Below are positions 1 to 6,295 of a DNA stretch of 10,826 bases, piece by piece. This DNA comes from Aquificaceae bacterium. GTDB lineage: Bacteria > Aquificota > Aquificia > Aquificales > Aquificaceae. The notes under the pieces are model-generated. The model was not told where the DNA came from and ran no database searches. It saw only the letters and a list, made by a program, of their open reading frames with translations. Each line of letters starts with the position of its first letter. The stretch's first letter is position 1. The DNA lies in the NCBI GenBank assembly GCA_027049085.1, contig JALTVH010000238.1:1-10826 (forward strand), read 5' to 3'. Position numbers and translations under genes: made by a program.

Positions 1-1
1 C

Positions 2-667
2 TGCTTTTCCGCCCCAGAGATCGTTTACCTTTCAAAGCTTGAAAAGATCCCTATAAAGGAAGTTCTTCAAAGGCTCAAATCCGCAGGTCTCATGTCTGTG
101 CCCGGAGGAGGTGCGGAGATCCTCTCAAAGGAAGTCAGGGACCAGATCTCGCCCGGAAAATGCTCGGTAGAAGAGTGGGAGGAAGTCCACAGAACCGCCC
201 ATGAACTCGGAATGACAACCACAGCAACGATGATGTTTGGCCATGTTGAGGAAGTTGAACACATCATTGAGCACCTTGAGAGAGTAAGAAGAATTCAGGA
301 CGAAACGGGAGGATTCACCGCCTTTATACCCTGGACTTTCCAGAAAGGCAATACCGAGCTTGACCATCTTGAGACGGCGGGGAGTGTTTATTACCTCAAT
401 GTCCTTGCCCTTTCAAGGATATACCTTGATAACTTTGTTAATATCCAGAGCTCCCATGTAACTCAGACGATGCCTGTCGGCATGATAGGCCTTCACTTTG
501 GTGCCAACGACCTTGGATCGGTCATGATAGAGGAGAACGTAATTTCCTCAACCGACTTCAAGGTAAGGATCCCCAAGGTTGAGGACATGGTAAAGGCTAT
601 AAAGGATGCTGGATTTACCCCCGCCCAGAGAGACACCTACTACACAATTGTAAAAGTCTTTAACTGA
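2..667 (+). CDS. mqnC: Cyclic dehypoxanthinyl futalosine synthase MqnC, 3' part (5' end outside window)
   Basis: MqnC is the radical SAM enzyme that cyclises dehypoxanthine futalosine in the futalosine route to menaquinone; it is cytoplasmic. The frame is open from base 2, so the gene starts upstream of the window. The last 221 residues are present; the family is usually around 350-370 residues, so the N-terminal part with the CxxxCxxC iron-sulfur motif is missing here. The family signature is clear: SAPEI, then AGLxSVPGGGAEIL, TTATMMFGHVE, QDETGGFTAFIPWTFQ, and near the end NIQSSxVTQ and HFGANDLGSVMIEENV. WTFQ with NIQSS and FGANDLGS favours MqnC over the paralogue MqnE. It ends with TGA at 665-667, three bases before a palindrome belonging to the next gene. 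No terminator hairpin follows it. Confidence is high for the family and for MqnC over MqnE. Confidence 0.93.
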   Translation, partial: CFSAPEIVYLSKLEKIPIKEVLQRLKSAGLMSVPGGGAEILSKEVRDQISPGKCSVEEWEEVHRTAHELGMTTTATMMFGHVEEVEHIIEHLERVRRIQDETGGFTAFIPWTFQKGNTELDHLETAGSVYYLNVLALSRIYLDNFVNIQSSHVTQTMPVGMIGLHFGANDLGSVMIEENVISSTDFKVRIPKVEDMVKAIKDAGFTPAQRDTYYTIVKVFN

Positions 668-669
668 AA

Positions 670-684
670 TGTGAAAATTTCACA
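670..684. promoter_or_regulatory. Palindromic operator-like site TGTGAAAATTTCACA
   Basis: This is a perfect 7-1-7 inverted repeat (TGTGAAA-A-TTTCACA) three bases after the mqnC stop and 59 bases before the ATG of the large lipoprotein gene. Nearly the same sequence recurs at 3126-3139 before the second lipoprotein gene. The half-site TGTGA resembles that of the CRP family, but the gap between half-sites is 5 bases (4 in the other copy) rather than CRP's 6, so the binding protein is unknown. A candidate -10 (TAAAAT, 706-711) lies 21 bases downstream, and the position where a -35 should be (CACCAT, 683-688) is poor. That would suit an activator bound over the -35 region. The regulator and the direction of control are inference. 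Confidence 0.55.
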
Positions 685-705
685 CCATCATATCCAAGAG
701 GTTGG

Positions 706-711
706 TAAAAT
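706..711 (+). promoter_or_regulatory. Candidate -10 element of the large lipoprotein gene
   Basis: TAAAAT matches 5 of 6 bases of the sigma-70 -10 consensus. A start near 718 would give a leader of about 25 nt carrying the GGGAGG at 731-736. No convincing -35 lies 16-18 bases upstream; that place is taken by the right end of the 670-684 palindrome. This is a motif prediction only. Confidence 0.35.
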
Positions 712-743
712 TACCTAAAAATTCAGTTTGGGGAGGTTTAGTG

Positions 744-3092
744 ATGAGGAGGACGGCCTCATGGATCTTATCAGTATTTCTGCTTCTTTCCTTGTCACTT
801 ATAACCTCCTGTTCAAGTAGTAGTTCCGGTGGCGGTGGACCTGATGGTGTCAATACACAAGAAGTGAAAGTGGGTGGGACTGTTTCAATTGACGGATCCC
901 CTCCCGACGAAGCAATGACAGTTAAGGTCATCTCTATTGACTCAAATGGAATAAAAGTTGAAACCGAAACAGTTAACTCAGTATATTCCAGAAGCAATCC
1001 TTCTCTCAACGGAAACTTTAAGGCAACCGTTAAGGCCAAGATGGGTGGTAAGATCATTGTTACCGCAAAGGGTTCCCAAACAACAAAAGCCACGAGGGTT
1101 ATTGAGTTCAAAGGTCAAAAGGAGCTGACAGTCAATCTTCAAGCAAACACCGTTACAACCCAAACAGTAAACCTGAGCAATGGCCTTGTGATCAACTCAA
1201 CAGGGAAAAGGTATGTAAGAATAGCCCTTACCAAAGACAGAAGGGGATCACCTAAGCTTGTCGCTGGATTGAAAGCCCAGAACACTCCGGGTAAGGTAAT
1301 AGACATAGCGATACCGGTAAGCGCACTGAATTCAAACACAACAACTGTAAATGTATCATACAGAGCCTTTGACCCCTCAAATCCAGACGACTACCGTTCT
1401 TTTCCCGGTGACAGGACGGATTCGGGAGATAGACTTGTCTCCATCGGATTTGATTACCTTGATATTACGGACCAGAATGGGAATAATCCCTTCCAGTCTG
1501 ATGGTCTTAACTCCCAATTAGTTAGCGGAGAGTATTTCAGAATACTCAGATATGTAGACTGTAACCAGATCCAGAACATAAGGAACATTCTCGGATCCCT
1601 TGATGAAGATCCCTCGAAGCCTGGAGTCCAGCTCACCTTCTACGCCTTTGACTTTGATCAAGGATCATGGGTAGAGGCGGGTCAGGGATCCTTTGTTGAT
1701 ACTGATACCATTGACTTTACAAATACTGAATGGGACACCATTGTCCAGAGCGGATGTGACCCTAACAGTTCTTCCACCGATAACAATGACGGCATAGCTT
1801 CATGCTCTGAGTACGGAATCTTTACCGACGAAAATGATATATGCACAGACTACAGCGACTTCGTTGTCATAAGCGTTACCAATCCTGACCTTCAGTGGAA
1901 AAATCTGGACTATGTTGTGCCGGAAGGAAGAGAGCTTTCCTGCACGGTTAAGGTCGTTAATCAAAACAACGATCCTGTCCCCGGTGCGTGGGTCAGTGCT
2001 TCATCATCCTGTATGAGCTTCGCAGAGGGAGTAACAGACCAGAATGGAGAGGTTGAACTCATAGCCCTTGGTTACACTGACCCTTGTCTCGCCCAAGTTG
2101 ATGCTTGGTATTTGATGAATACAGCGGGAGCTACCGCAAACTTTGACAGCGGAAACCAGTGTCAGATAACCCTAATCCTTGAGAACCCCTATGAATGCAC
2201 AGTTTCTGGAAAGGTTGTTGATGAGTCTAATCAACCGGTTGAAGGATTCATCGTTGGCACCGTGGTGACAAATCCTTCGGGTACCCAGTACTACTATAAC
2301 TGGGGTATCACAGACTCGCAGGGTAACTTCTCAATACCAACAGTGTGCGGTGGTGACGGCGTAGTTTATGCGAAAAACGCCTTTAAAAGTTACAACGTAA
2401 ACAACCAGAAAGACTACGATGAGGTATCAGACAATGGAACTGAGGCAGATGTTGGAACTATGCAGATTATCAATGATCCACCTTACGGTGATCTCTGGTT
2501 GCAGTACCCCAATCCAATATATGCGGGAGACCAGTTTGAAGTTGGGCTATGTGCCTACGATTGGGAAAACGACTATGACATTACATACACAATATATAGA
2601 GATACCGCCTCAGGTAGTTCTGTTTTGGCAACCGGCTCAATAAGCGAGGCAGATGCCTGTGTTTACAGTGCTGACACTCTAACTACTGCTAACTCACCTC
2701 AATGCTACAGAGCCACTCTGACAGACAGCAAAGGTCATCAGGCTTCATCCACAACAGACCAGTGTATAACCGCTGATAATTCAGGAAACTACCTGCATCT
2801 GACAATAGGAGGTTCTGGCTATTTTGATTCTTACTTCAACACAACCTACGTATTTATCTTTGTTGACACATGGGGTACAGGAACGCCATCAGTTCAGTCT
2901 GTATCCTATGACTGTGACGGAAACACAGGGAACCTTGACCCAGCTCAAAATAATTGGTTCCTATGTAATGACTCAACAAGCTGTGATGGCCTAATTCCTG
3001 CTACAGTTTCAAGCTGCACCGTAACAGCCACAGCCACAAACAGCACTCAAACCATTACCCACACAAAAAACATACCTATCTTCAACTGGTAA
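744..3092 (+). CDS. Large cysteine-rich lipoprotein with Ig-like/carboxypeptidase-regulatory-like domains, function unknown
   Basis: This is a predicted 782-residue lipoprotein. The ATG at 744 was chosen because GGGAGG (731-736) sits 7 bases before it and the signal peptide then starts properly: MRRTASW, a hydrophobic stretch, and lipobox ITSC with the lipidated Cys at 23. The reading frame extends back to a TTG at 702, but this adds residues in front of the signal. A Ser/Gly linker follows the Cys. Beta-rich segments follow: an Ig-like segment (about 42-135), a linker region, a short Asp/Asn loop TDNNDG near 345-350 that could bind calcium, two carboxypeptidase-regulatory-like modules (about 399-480 and 484-575, each with a VTDQNGE- or ITDSQGN-type turn), a PKD/cadherin-like segment (about 577-675) and a C-terminal beta region. 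Residues 24-272 lack Cys; the rest has 18, enough for nine disulfides. No catalytic motif is visible. A surface-binding or structural role is a guess. Confidence 0.8.
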   Translation: MRRTASWILSVFLLLSLSLITSCSSSSSGGGGPDGVNTQEVKVGGTVSIDGSPPDEAMTVKVISIDSNGIKVETETVNSVYSRSNPSLNGNFKATVKAKMGGKIIVTAKGSQTTKATRVIEFKGQKELTVNLQANTVTTQTVNLSNGLVINSTGKRYVRIALTKDRRGSPKLVAGLKAQNTPGKVIDIAIPVSALNSNTTTVNVSYRAFDPSNPDDYRSFPGDRTDSGDRLVSIGFDYLDITDQNGNNPFQSDGLNSQLVSGEYFRILRYVDCNQIQNIRNILGSLDEDPSKPGVQLTFYAFDFDQGSWVEAGQGSFVDTDTIDFTNTEWDTIVQSGCDPNSSSTDNNDGIASCSEYGIFTDENDICTDYSDFVVISVTNPDLQWKNLDYVVPEGRELSCTVKVVNQNNDPVPGAWVSASSSCMSFAEGVTDQNGEVELIALGYTDPCLAQVDAWYLMNTAGATANFDSGNQCQITLILENPYECTVSGKVVDESNQPVEGFIVGTVVTNPSGTQYYYNWGITDSQGNFSIPTVCGGDGVVYAKNAFKSYNVNNQKDYDEVSDNGTEADVGTMQIINDPPYGDLWLQYPNPIYAGDQFEVGLCAYDWENDYDITYTIYRDTASGSSVLATGSISEADACVYSADTLTTANSPQCYRATLTDSKGHQASSTTDQCITADNSGNYLHLTIGGSGYFDSYFNTTYVFIFVDTWGTGTPSVQSVSYDCDGNTGNLDPAQNNWFLCNDSTSCDGLIPATVSSCTVTATATNSTQTITHTKNIPIFNW

Positions 3093-3098
3093 GCGGCT

Positions 3099-3116
3099 GG
3101 GGGGCTGTGTCCCCCC
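3099..3116 (+). terminator. G6/C6 hairpin after the large lipoprotein gene, possible terminator
   Basis: GGGGGG (3099-3104), loop CTGTGT, CCCCCC (3111-3116) make a six-pair all-GC stem seven bases after the stop codon. Only two T residues follow before GCAAAAA, so the U-tract of a standard intrinsic terminator is missing. It may instead stop RNA polymerase poorly or protect the mRNA 3' end. The hairpin is directly visible; its role is inferred. Confidence 0.45.
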
Positions 3117-3125
3117 TTGCAAAAA

Positions 3126-3139
3126 TGTGAAAATTCACA
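3126..3139. promoter_or_regulatory. Palindromic operator-like site TGTGAAAATTCACA (second copy)
   Basis: The inverted repeat TGTGAA-AA-TTCACA lies 62 bases before the ATG of the small lipoprotein gene. With its flanks it matches the 670-684 site except for one missing T; both copies are followed by CC and preceded by AAA. The neighbouring sequence beyond this block does not match, which argues for a kept binding site rather than a simple duplication of the upstream region. A sigma-70-type promoter begins two bases downstream (TTGAAA at 3142). Confidence 0.55.
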
Positions 3140-3141
3140 CC

Positions 3142-3170
3142 TTGAAAGAAAATTTCCTGATAATTTTAAT
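3142..3170 (+). promoter_or_regulatory. Sigma-70-type promoter of the small lipoprotein gene
   Basis: TTGAAA (3142-3147), a 17-base spacer and TTTAAT (3165-3170) fit a sigma-70 promoter; GATAAT at 3159-3164 is an alternative -10. The -35 starts two bases after the palindrome, so a protein bound there would contact or block RNA polymerase. A start near 3177 would give a leader of about 25 nt with the GGGAGG at 3188-3193. Prediction from motif and spacing only. Confidence 0.5.
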
Positions 3171-3201
3171 AAATAGTAAAAGAAAAAGGGAGGTAGATAG
3201 C

Positions 3202-4041
3202 ATGAGGAACAGGAGTTCTCTCATAGCAGGAGTATTTATTAGCGTTGCTCTCTTTTCCTGTGGTGGCGGTGGTGGTTCTTCGGGAAACAACCCACCCCCA
3301 CAAGGATTAACAAACTGCAATCAATCTGGTTATAACATTTACTTAGGCTACTACAATGAGGATCCAACCAATAACCCGGAAGACCCAACGGCCGGATTCC
3401 TCGTTGCTTGTATGCCCAGCTCAGATGGAAGCTTCAAGTCCCAATTTCTTTTCTCCTACACCGGCTGCCAGGGAGGTGTTGATAAAGGAACAGTTGACGG
3501 GAATAGAACAGGTAACAATATCAGTGGAAACTGGAGCGGTAACGTTGATGGAACTAACATCGGCGGCAGCTTTGATGGAAACTGGGATAGCGCGAGATCA
3601 AGGTTTTCAGGTACATGGAACAATTCAAGTGGGAAAGTAAAAATTGATTTCGGTTCATCATGCAACTACTGGGTTGCAGGAAACGGAACATGGGTTCTCT
3701 ATGGTTTGGATTCGGATGATGGCAATTTGAACATTCAGGTGTCTGGCTCATCAATCACGTGGAACAACGCAATAACCGGAGTTAATGGATTTCTTATATC
3801 CTTCTATGACAAACAGTGCATGTACGACAAAATTTCCCTTTCAGATTGTACAACCTGGAGTTTGTCATGTCCAAGTTCTGTCAGCTCTTTAACCTATAAC
3901 TCAACCCCCATTGGCTGTATGAACCTTTTCGGACCAAATCCTTTAACCTCAGGGAAAGACTACGTTGTCAGCATAACTGCCTTTGGAAACTCACAGTCTG
4001 ACGTCAAAGCATTTGCGAGTAAGACTTTTACAGCCCCCTGA
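3202..4041 (+). CDS. Small cysteine-rich lipoprotein with Gly/Asn beta repeats and an Fn3-like end, function unknown
   Basis: This is a 279-residue predicted lipoprotein. The ATG at 3202 is preceded by GGGAGG (3188-3193, 8 bases) and starts a good signal: MRNRSS, a hydrophobic core, and lipobox LFSC with the lipidated Cys at 20. A GTG at 3127 in the same frame would lie in the promoter and palindrome and is rejected. After the Cys come GGGGGSSGNN and a proline run. Residues about 98-140 hold a repeat built around G-N-W and G-T-W with I/F-x-G steps, like the strands of a small beta barrel or solenoid. From about 165 to the end the pattern (SSITWNN, GFLISFYD, GKDYVVSITAFG) resembles a fibronectin type III fold. 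The mature part has eight Cys besides the lipidated one. It shares style, linker type and upstream palindrome with the larger lipoprotein before it. I do not recognise the family. Confidence 0.78.
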   Translation: MRNRSSLIAGVFISVALFSCGGGGGSSGNNPPPQGLTNCNQSGYNIYLGYYNEDPTNNPEDPTAGFLVACMPSSDGSFKSQFLFSYTGCQGGVDKGTVDGNRTGNNISGNWSGNVDGTNIGGSFDGNWDSARSRFSGTWNNSSGKVKIDFGSSCNYWVAGNGTWVLYGLDSDDGNLNIQVSGSSITWNNAITGVNGFLISFYDKQCMYDKISLSDCTTWSLSCPSSVSSLTYNSTPIGCMNLFGPNPLTSGKDYVVSITAFGNSQSDVKAFASKTFTAP

Positions 4042-4068
4042 TTCCTTTTCTCCCCTTCTTCTTTTTTT
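4042..4068 (+). other. 27-base pure pyrimidine tract
   Basis: Directly after the lipoprotein stop there are 27 consecutive C/T bases ending in seven T. CCCTTC (4053-4058) can pair with GAAGGG (4073-4078), but the T run then falls in the loop rather than after the stem, so it is not a standard terminator. It may serve termination by its U-rich RNA or separate this gene from asd; the role is unproven. Confidence 0.4.
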
Positions 4069-4079
4069 ATGTGAAGGGC

Positions 4080-4085
4080 TATAAT
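4080..4085 (+). promoter_or_regulatory. Consensus -10 (TATAAT) of asd, implying a leaderless or near-leaderless mRNA
   Basis: A perfect TATAAT ends eight bases before the asd ATG. Transcription would start at about 4092-4093, one or two bases before the start codon. No Shine-Dalgarno sequence is present in the usual window. The -35 region is the pyrimidine tract and has no good match to TTGACA. Confidence 0.5.
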
Positions 4086-4093
4086 CTTCTACC

Positions 4094-5116
4094 ATGGGCT
4101 ACAGGGTTGCGGTTGTAGGTGCCACGGGTGAGGTTGGAAGGACCTTCCTCAGGGTCCTTGAGGAAAGGGATTTTCCTGTTGATGAACTTGTCCTCTTTGC
4201 GTCCGAAAGGTCAGAGGGGAAAAGGCTCACCTTCAGGGGCAGGGAGTATGGGGTAAGGGCTTTAAATAAAGAGCCTTCCTTTAAAGGGATTGACATAGCT
4301 CTCTTTTCGGCGGGGGGAAGGATCAGCAAAGAGTATGCACCGCGCTTTGCAAAGGATGGTGCCGTCGTAGTTGACAACTCCTCTGCCTGGCGGATGGACC
4401 CACAGGTTCCCCTTGTTGTCCCTGAAGTCAACCCCGAGGATGTTAGGAACTTCAAAAACAAAGGGATAATTGCAAACCCCAACTGTTCAACCATTCAGAT
4501 GGTCGTAGCCCTCAAACCTATATACGACAGGGCAGGCATAAAAAGGGTTGTGGTCTCCACCTACCAGTCTGTCTCAGGTGCAGGTGCTAAAGCTATAAGA
4601 GAGCTTGAGGAGCAGACAAAGGCCTGGTGCAGTGGTTCCGAGATACCACCTGCAAGGTATATAGCCCACCAGATAGCCTTCAATCCCGTTCCTCACATAG
4701 ATGTATTCTTAGAGAACAACTACACAAAGGAAGAAATGAAGATGGTCAATGAGACAAGGAAGATAATGCACGACGAGAATATAAAGGTGTCTGCAACAGC
4801 GGTGAGGGTTCCGGTATTTTACTCCCACTCGGAGGCTGTCCATATTGAGACACACGAGCCTATTAGTCCAGAGGAAGCAAGAGAGGTTCTAAAGGAGGCG
4901 CCTGGAGTTGTTGTAATTGATGACCCATCCAGAGCCGAATACCCCCTTGCCATAAATGCTCAGGGCAGGGATGAGGTTTTTGTGGGAAGGATAAGGAAAG
5001 ACCTTGCCTTTGAAAAAGGTATAGCCATGTGGGTTGTGGCGGACAATATAAGAAAGGGCGCTGCGACCAACACTGTTCAGATAGCCGAGATACTGATCAA
5101 AGAGGGTCTAATCTGA
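4094..5116 (+). CDS. asd: Aspartate-semialdehyde dehydrogenase
   Basis: Asd reduces aspartyl phosphate to aspartate semialdehyde with NADPH, the branch point to diaminopimelate/lysine, threonine and methionine; it is cytoplasmic. The 340-residue protein has the usual length. Visible features are the nucleotide-binding GATGEVG at 9-15, the active-site NPNCST with the catalytic Cys at 131, the SVSGAGAKAIREL segment at 159-171, and RVPVFYSHSEAV with the catalytic His at 245. The ATG at 4094 gives the family N-terminus (MGYRVAVVGATG). No Shine-Dalgarno sequence precedes it, but TATAAT ends eight bases upstream. The next gene starts 28 bases after its stop. Later pathway enzyme LysA is encoded about 3 kb downstream on the other strand. 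Nothing is missing or odd within the coding sequence. Confidence 0.97.
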   Translation: MGYRVAVVGATGEVGRTFLRVLEERDFPVDELVLFASERSEGKRLTFRGREYGVRALNKEPSFKGIDIALFSAGGRISKEYAPRFAKDGAVVVDNSSAWRMDPQVPLVVPEVNPEDVRNFKNKGIIANPNCSTIQMVVALKPIYDRAGIKRVVVSTYQSVSGAGAKAIRELEEQTKAWCSGSEIPPARYIAHQIAFNPVPHIDVFLENNYTKEEMKMVNETRKIMHDENIKVSATAVRVPVFYSHSEAVHIETHEPISPEEAREVLKEAPGVVVIDDPSRAEYPLAINAQGRDEVFVGRIRKDLAFEKGIAMWVVADNIRKGAATNTVQIAEILIKEGLI

Positions 5117-5129
5117 AAGAAATTCGGCA

Positions 5130-5135
5130 TATATT
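5130..5135 (+). promoter_or_regulatory. Candidate -10 (TATATT) just before the thioredoxin-like lipoprotein gene
   Basis: TATATT ends nine bases before the ATG at 5145, in an A/T-rich stretch (5130-5142) that contrasts with the coding DNA around it. If used, it gives a leaderless mRNA starting near 5142. No clear -35 and no Shine-Dalgarno sequence are visible. Read-through from asd is equally possible. Confidence 0.3.
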
Positions 5136-5144
5136 TATATATCC

Positions 5145-5660
5145 ATGAAGAGGGCGGTAACGGTAATCGGAATCCTTTTGGCAATAATACTGACCTCCGG
5201 ATGTCAGAAGCAGGAAGATAATGTGGTATCCAGATCCGCCGATTCAGATAAGGTGCCGAAAAAGGTAATAATCCCTCAAAAGGACCACGCCCTGCTCATA
5301 GTTGAGAGCAGGAGCTGTATATACTGTAAACAGCTCAACAAAGATATAGAAACCAATGAGAGGCTCCAGAGCGCTCTTAAGGACCTTGACCTATTCAGGA
5401 TAATGTACGAGAACTATACTCCGGTTAAAGCAAACTTCGGGGGGAAGGAAATAGAGCTTTCAGAAAGAGAGCTGGCAAGGTTTTTAAATGCCCTCTCTTT
5501 CCCCAACCTCATCTTCTATGACAGGACGGGCAACATAATCCTTCAGATACCAGGCTACCTCAAGCCTGTGCAGTTTGTCTGCATCATAGATTTTGTTAAA
5601 ACTGGTGCTTACAAAGAAAAGGACGTAAACACCTACGTTAAAGAGAACAACTGTGCATGA
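5145..5660 (+). CDS. Thioredoxin-fold lipoprotein with a CIYC active site
   Basis: This 171-residue exported protein probably handles thiol-disulfide exchange in the periplasm. The signal is short and hydrophobic (residues 4-16), ending in LTSGC with a lipidation Cys at 20; Thr at -3 makes the lipobox slightly unusual. A polar linker runs to about 45. The thioredoxin-like domain follows: a beta strand ALLIVES, redox motif C58-I-Y-C61, helix KQLNKDIE, then SFPNLIFYD with the likely cis-Pro at 120 and GNIILQIPGYL. This resembles the SoxW/thioredoxin-like-2 group, but the sequence alone does not settle the subgroup. Two more Cys lie at 146 and 170. Its stop overlaps the start of the next gene (ATGA at 5657-5660), so the two are probably translated together. 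A reductase for the many-Cys lipoproteins upstream is possible but unsupported beyond proximity. Confidence 0.85.
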   Translation: MKRAVTVIGILLAIILTSGCQKQEDNVVSRSADSDKVPKKVIIPQKDHALLIVESRSCIYCKQLNKDIETNERLQSALKDLDLFRIMYENYTPVKANFGGKEIELSERELARFLNALSFPNLIFYDRTGNIILQIPGYLKPVQFVCIIDFVKTGAYKEKDVNTYVKENNCA

Positions 5661-6295
5661 ACACAATAATCTTTGACCTTGACGGGACCCTCATTGACTC
5701 TGCCGAGGACATAGGTCTGGCTCTTAAAAGAACTCTTGATGAACTGGAACTGAGTTATCTAATGCCAAAGGACGTAAGCAGGCTCATTGGGGGAGGAGTC
5801 AGGGCACTCCTTGAGCGAGTCTTGGGAGAGAGGTTCAGAGAGGATCATGTAAAAATATTCAGGAAACATTACTTTGATAAGCCCGTTTACCACACAAAGC
5901 CCTACCCTGGTGTACGGGAAACCCTTGAAAAGCTGAAAGACCTTGGAATTCCCATGCTCGTGGTCACCAATAAGATGGAAGATCTGTCAAGGGAGATCCT
6001 CAACATCCTCGGGCTTGACAGATACTTTGAGCTTATAGTGGGAGGAGACACCTTTGGTGAGAAAAAGCCTTCGCCCCTACCTGTTCAGAAAGCCCTCGAA
6101 AGCCTGAGCCTTGAACCCTCTACTGCGCTGATGGTGGGAGATACAGATAGCGACATACTGGCAGGAAGGCTAGCCGGAACAAAAACGGCTGTTGCCCTGT
6201 GGGGATACGTTCACTCAACCACCGAGAGGGCTGATTTTGAACTGAAAAGCCCCCTTGAGATTGTCAGTTTAGCAGAGCAAGTATCTGGTGTCTGA
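5657..6295 (+). CDS. gph: HAD-superfamily phosphatase, phosphoglycolate phosphatase type
   Basis: This 212-residue cytoplasmic hydrolase has all four HAD motifs: DLDGT at 7-11 (nucleophile Asp7, acid/base Asp9), Thr104 in VVTNK, a lysine in GEKKPSP (136-137), and GDTDSD at 161-166. The small helical cap after motif I (residues about 16-80, with SRLIGGGVRALL) is the arrangement of phosphoglycolate phosphatase (Gph) and its relatives. Gph removes phosphate from 2-phosphoglycolate; pyrophosphatase PpaX and other HAD phosphatases share this fold, so substrate is a family-level inference. The start overlaps the stop of the thioredoxin-like lipoprotein gene by four bases, with no strong Shine-Dalgarno sequence, pointing to coupled translation. 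Its last 32 bases overlap the tail of the TPR gene on the other strand. Confidence 0.9.
   Translation: MNTIIFDLDGTLIDSAEDIGLALKRTLDELELSYLMPKDVSRLIGGGVRALLERVLGERFREDHVKIFRKHYFDKPVYHTKPYPGVRETLEKLKDLGIPMLVVTNKMEDLSREILNILGLDRYFELIVGGDTFGEKKPSPLPVQKALESLSLEPSTALMVGDTDSDILAGRLAGTKTAVALWGYVHSTTERADFELKSPLEIVSLAEQVSGV

Noticed and set aside
670..684. Palindrome as a terminator of mqnC
   Set aside because: There is no loop and no T run after it, and a second copy sits before another gene rather than directly after one, so an operator fits better.
702..743. Upstream TTG start (702) or GTG (741) for the large lipoprotein
   Set aside because: TTG would put residues before the signal peptide and start inside the candidate promoter; GGGAGG at 731-736 is well spaced for the ATG at 744. 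GTG at 741 is only four bases after it.
680..1111. Minus-strand open frame of 143 codons
   Set aside because: It lies antisense within the large lipoprotein gene, has no recognisable motifs, and no start signal.
670..3139. Calling the palindromes CRP sites
   Set aside because: The half-site TGTGA fits but the spacing is 5 and 4 instead of 6, and the two copies differ from each other; no crp-type gene is in the window.
3127..3201. GTG start at 3127 for the small lipoprotein
   Set aside because: It lies inside the palindrome and the added 25 residues would be encoded by the promoter; the ATG at 3202 has GGGAGG and begins a clean lipoprotein signal.
4099..4494. Minus-strand open frame of 131 codons
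   Set aside because: It is antisense to asd, a firmly identified gene, and its protein is a low-complexity Ser/Leu/Pro product.
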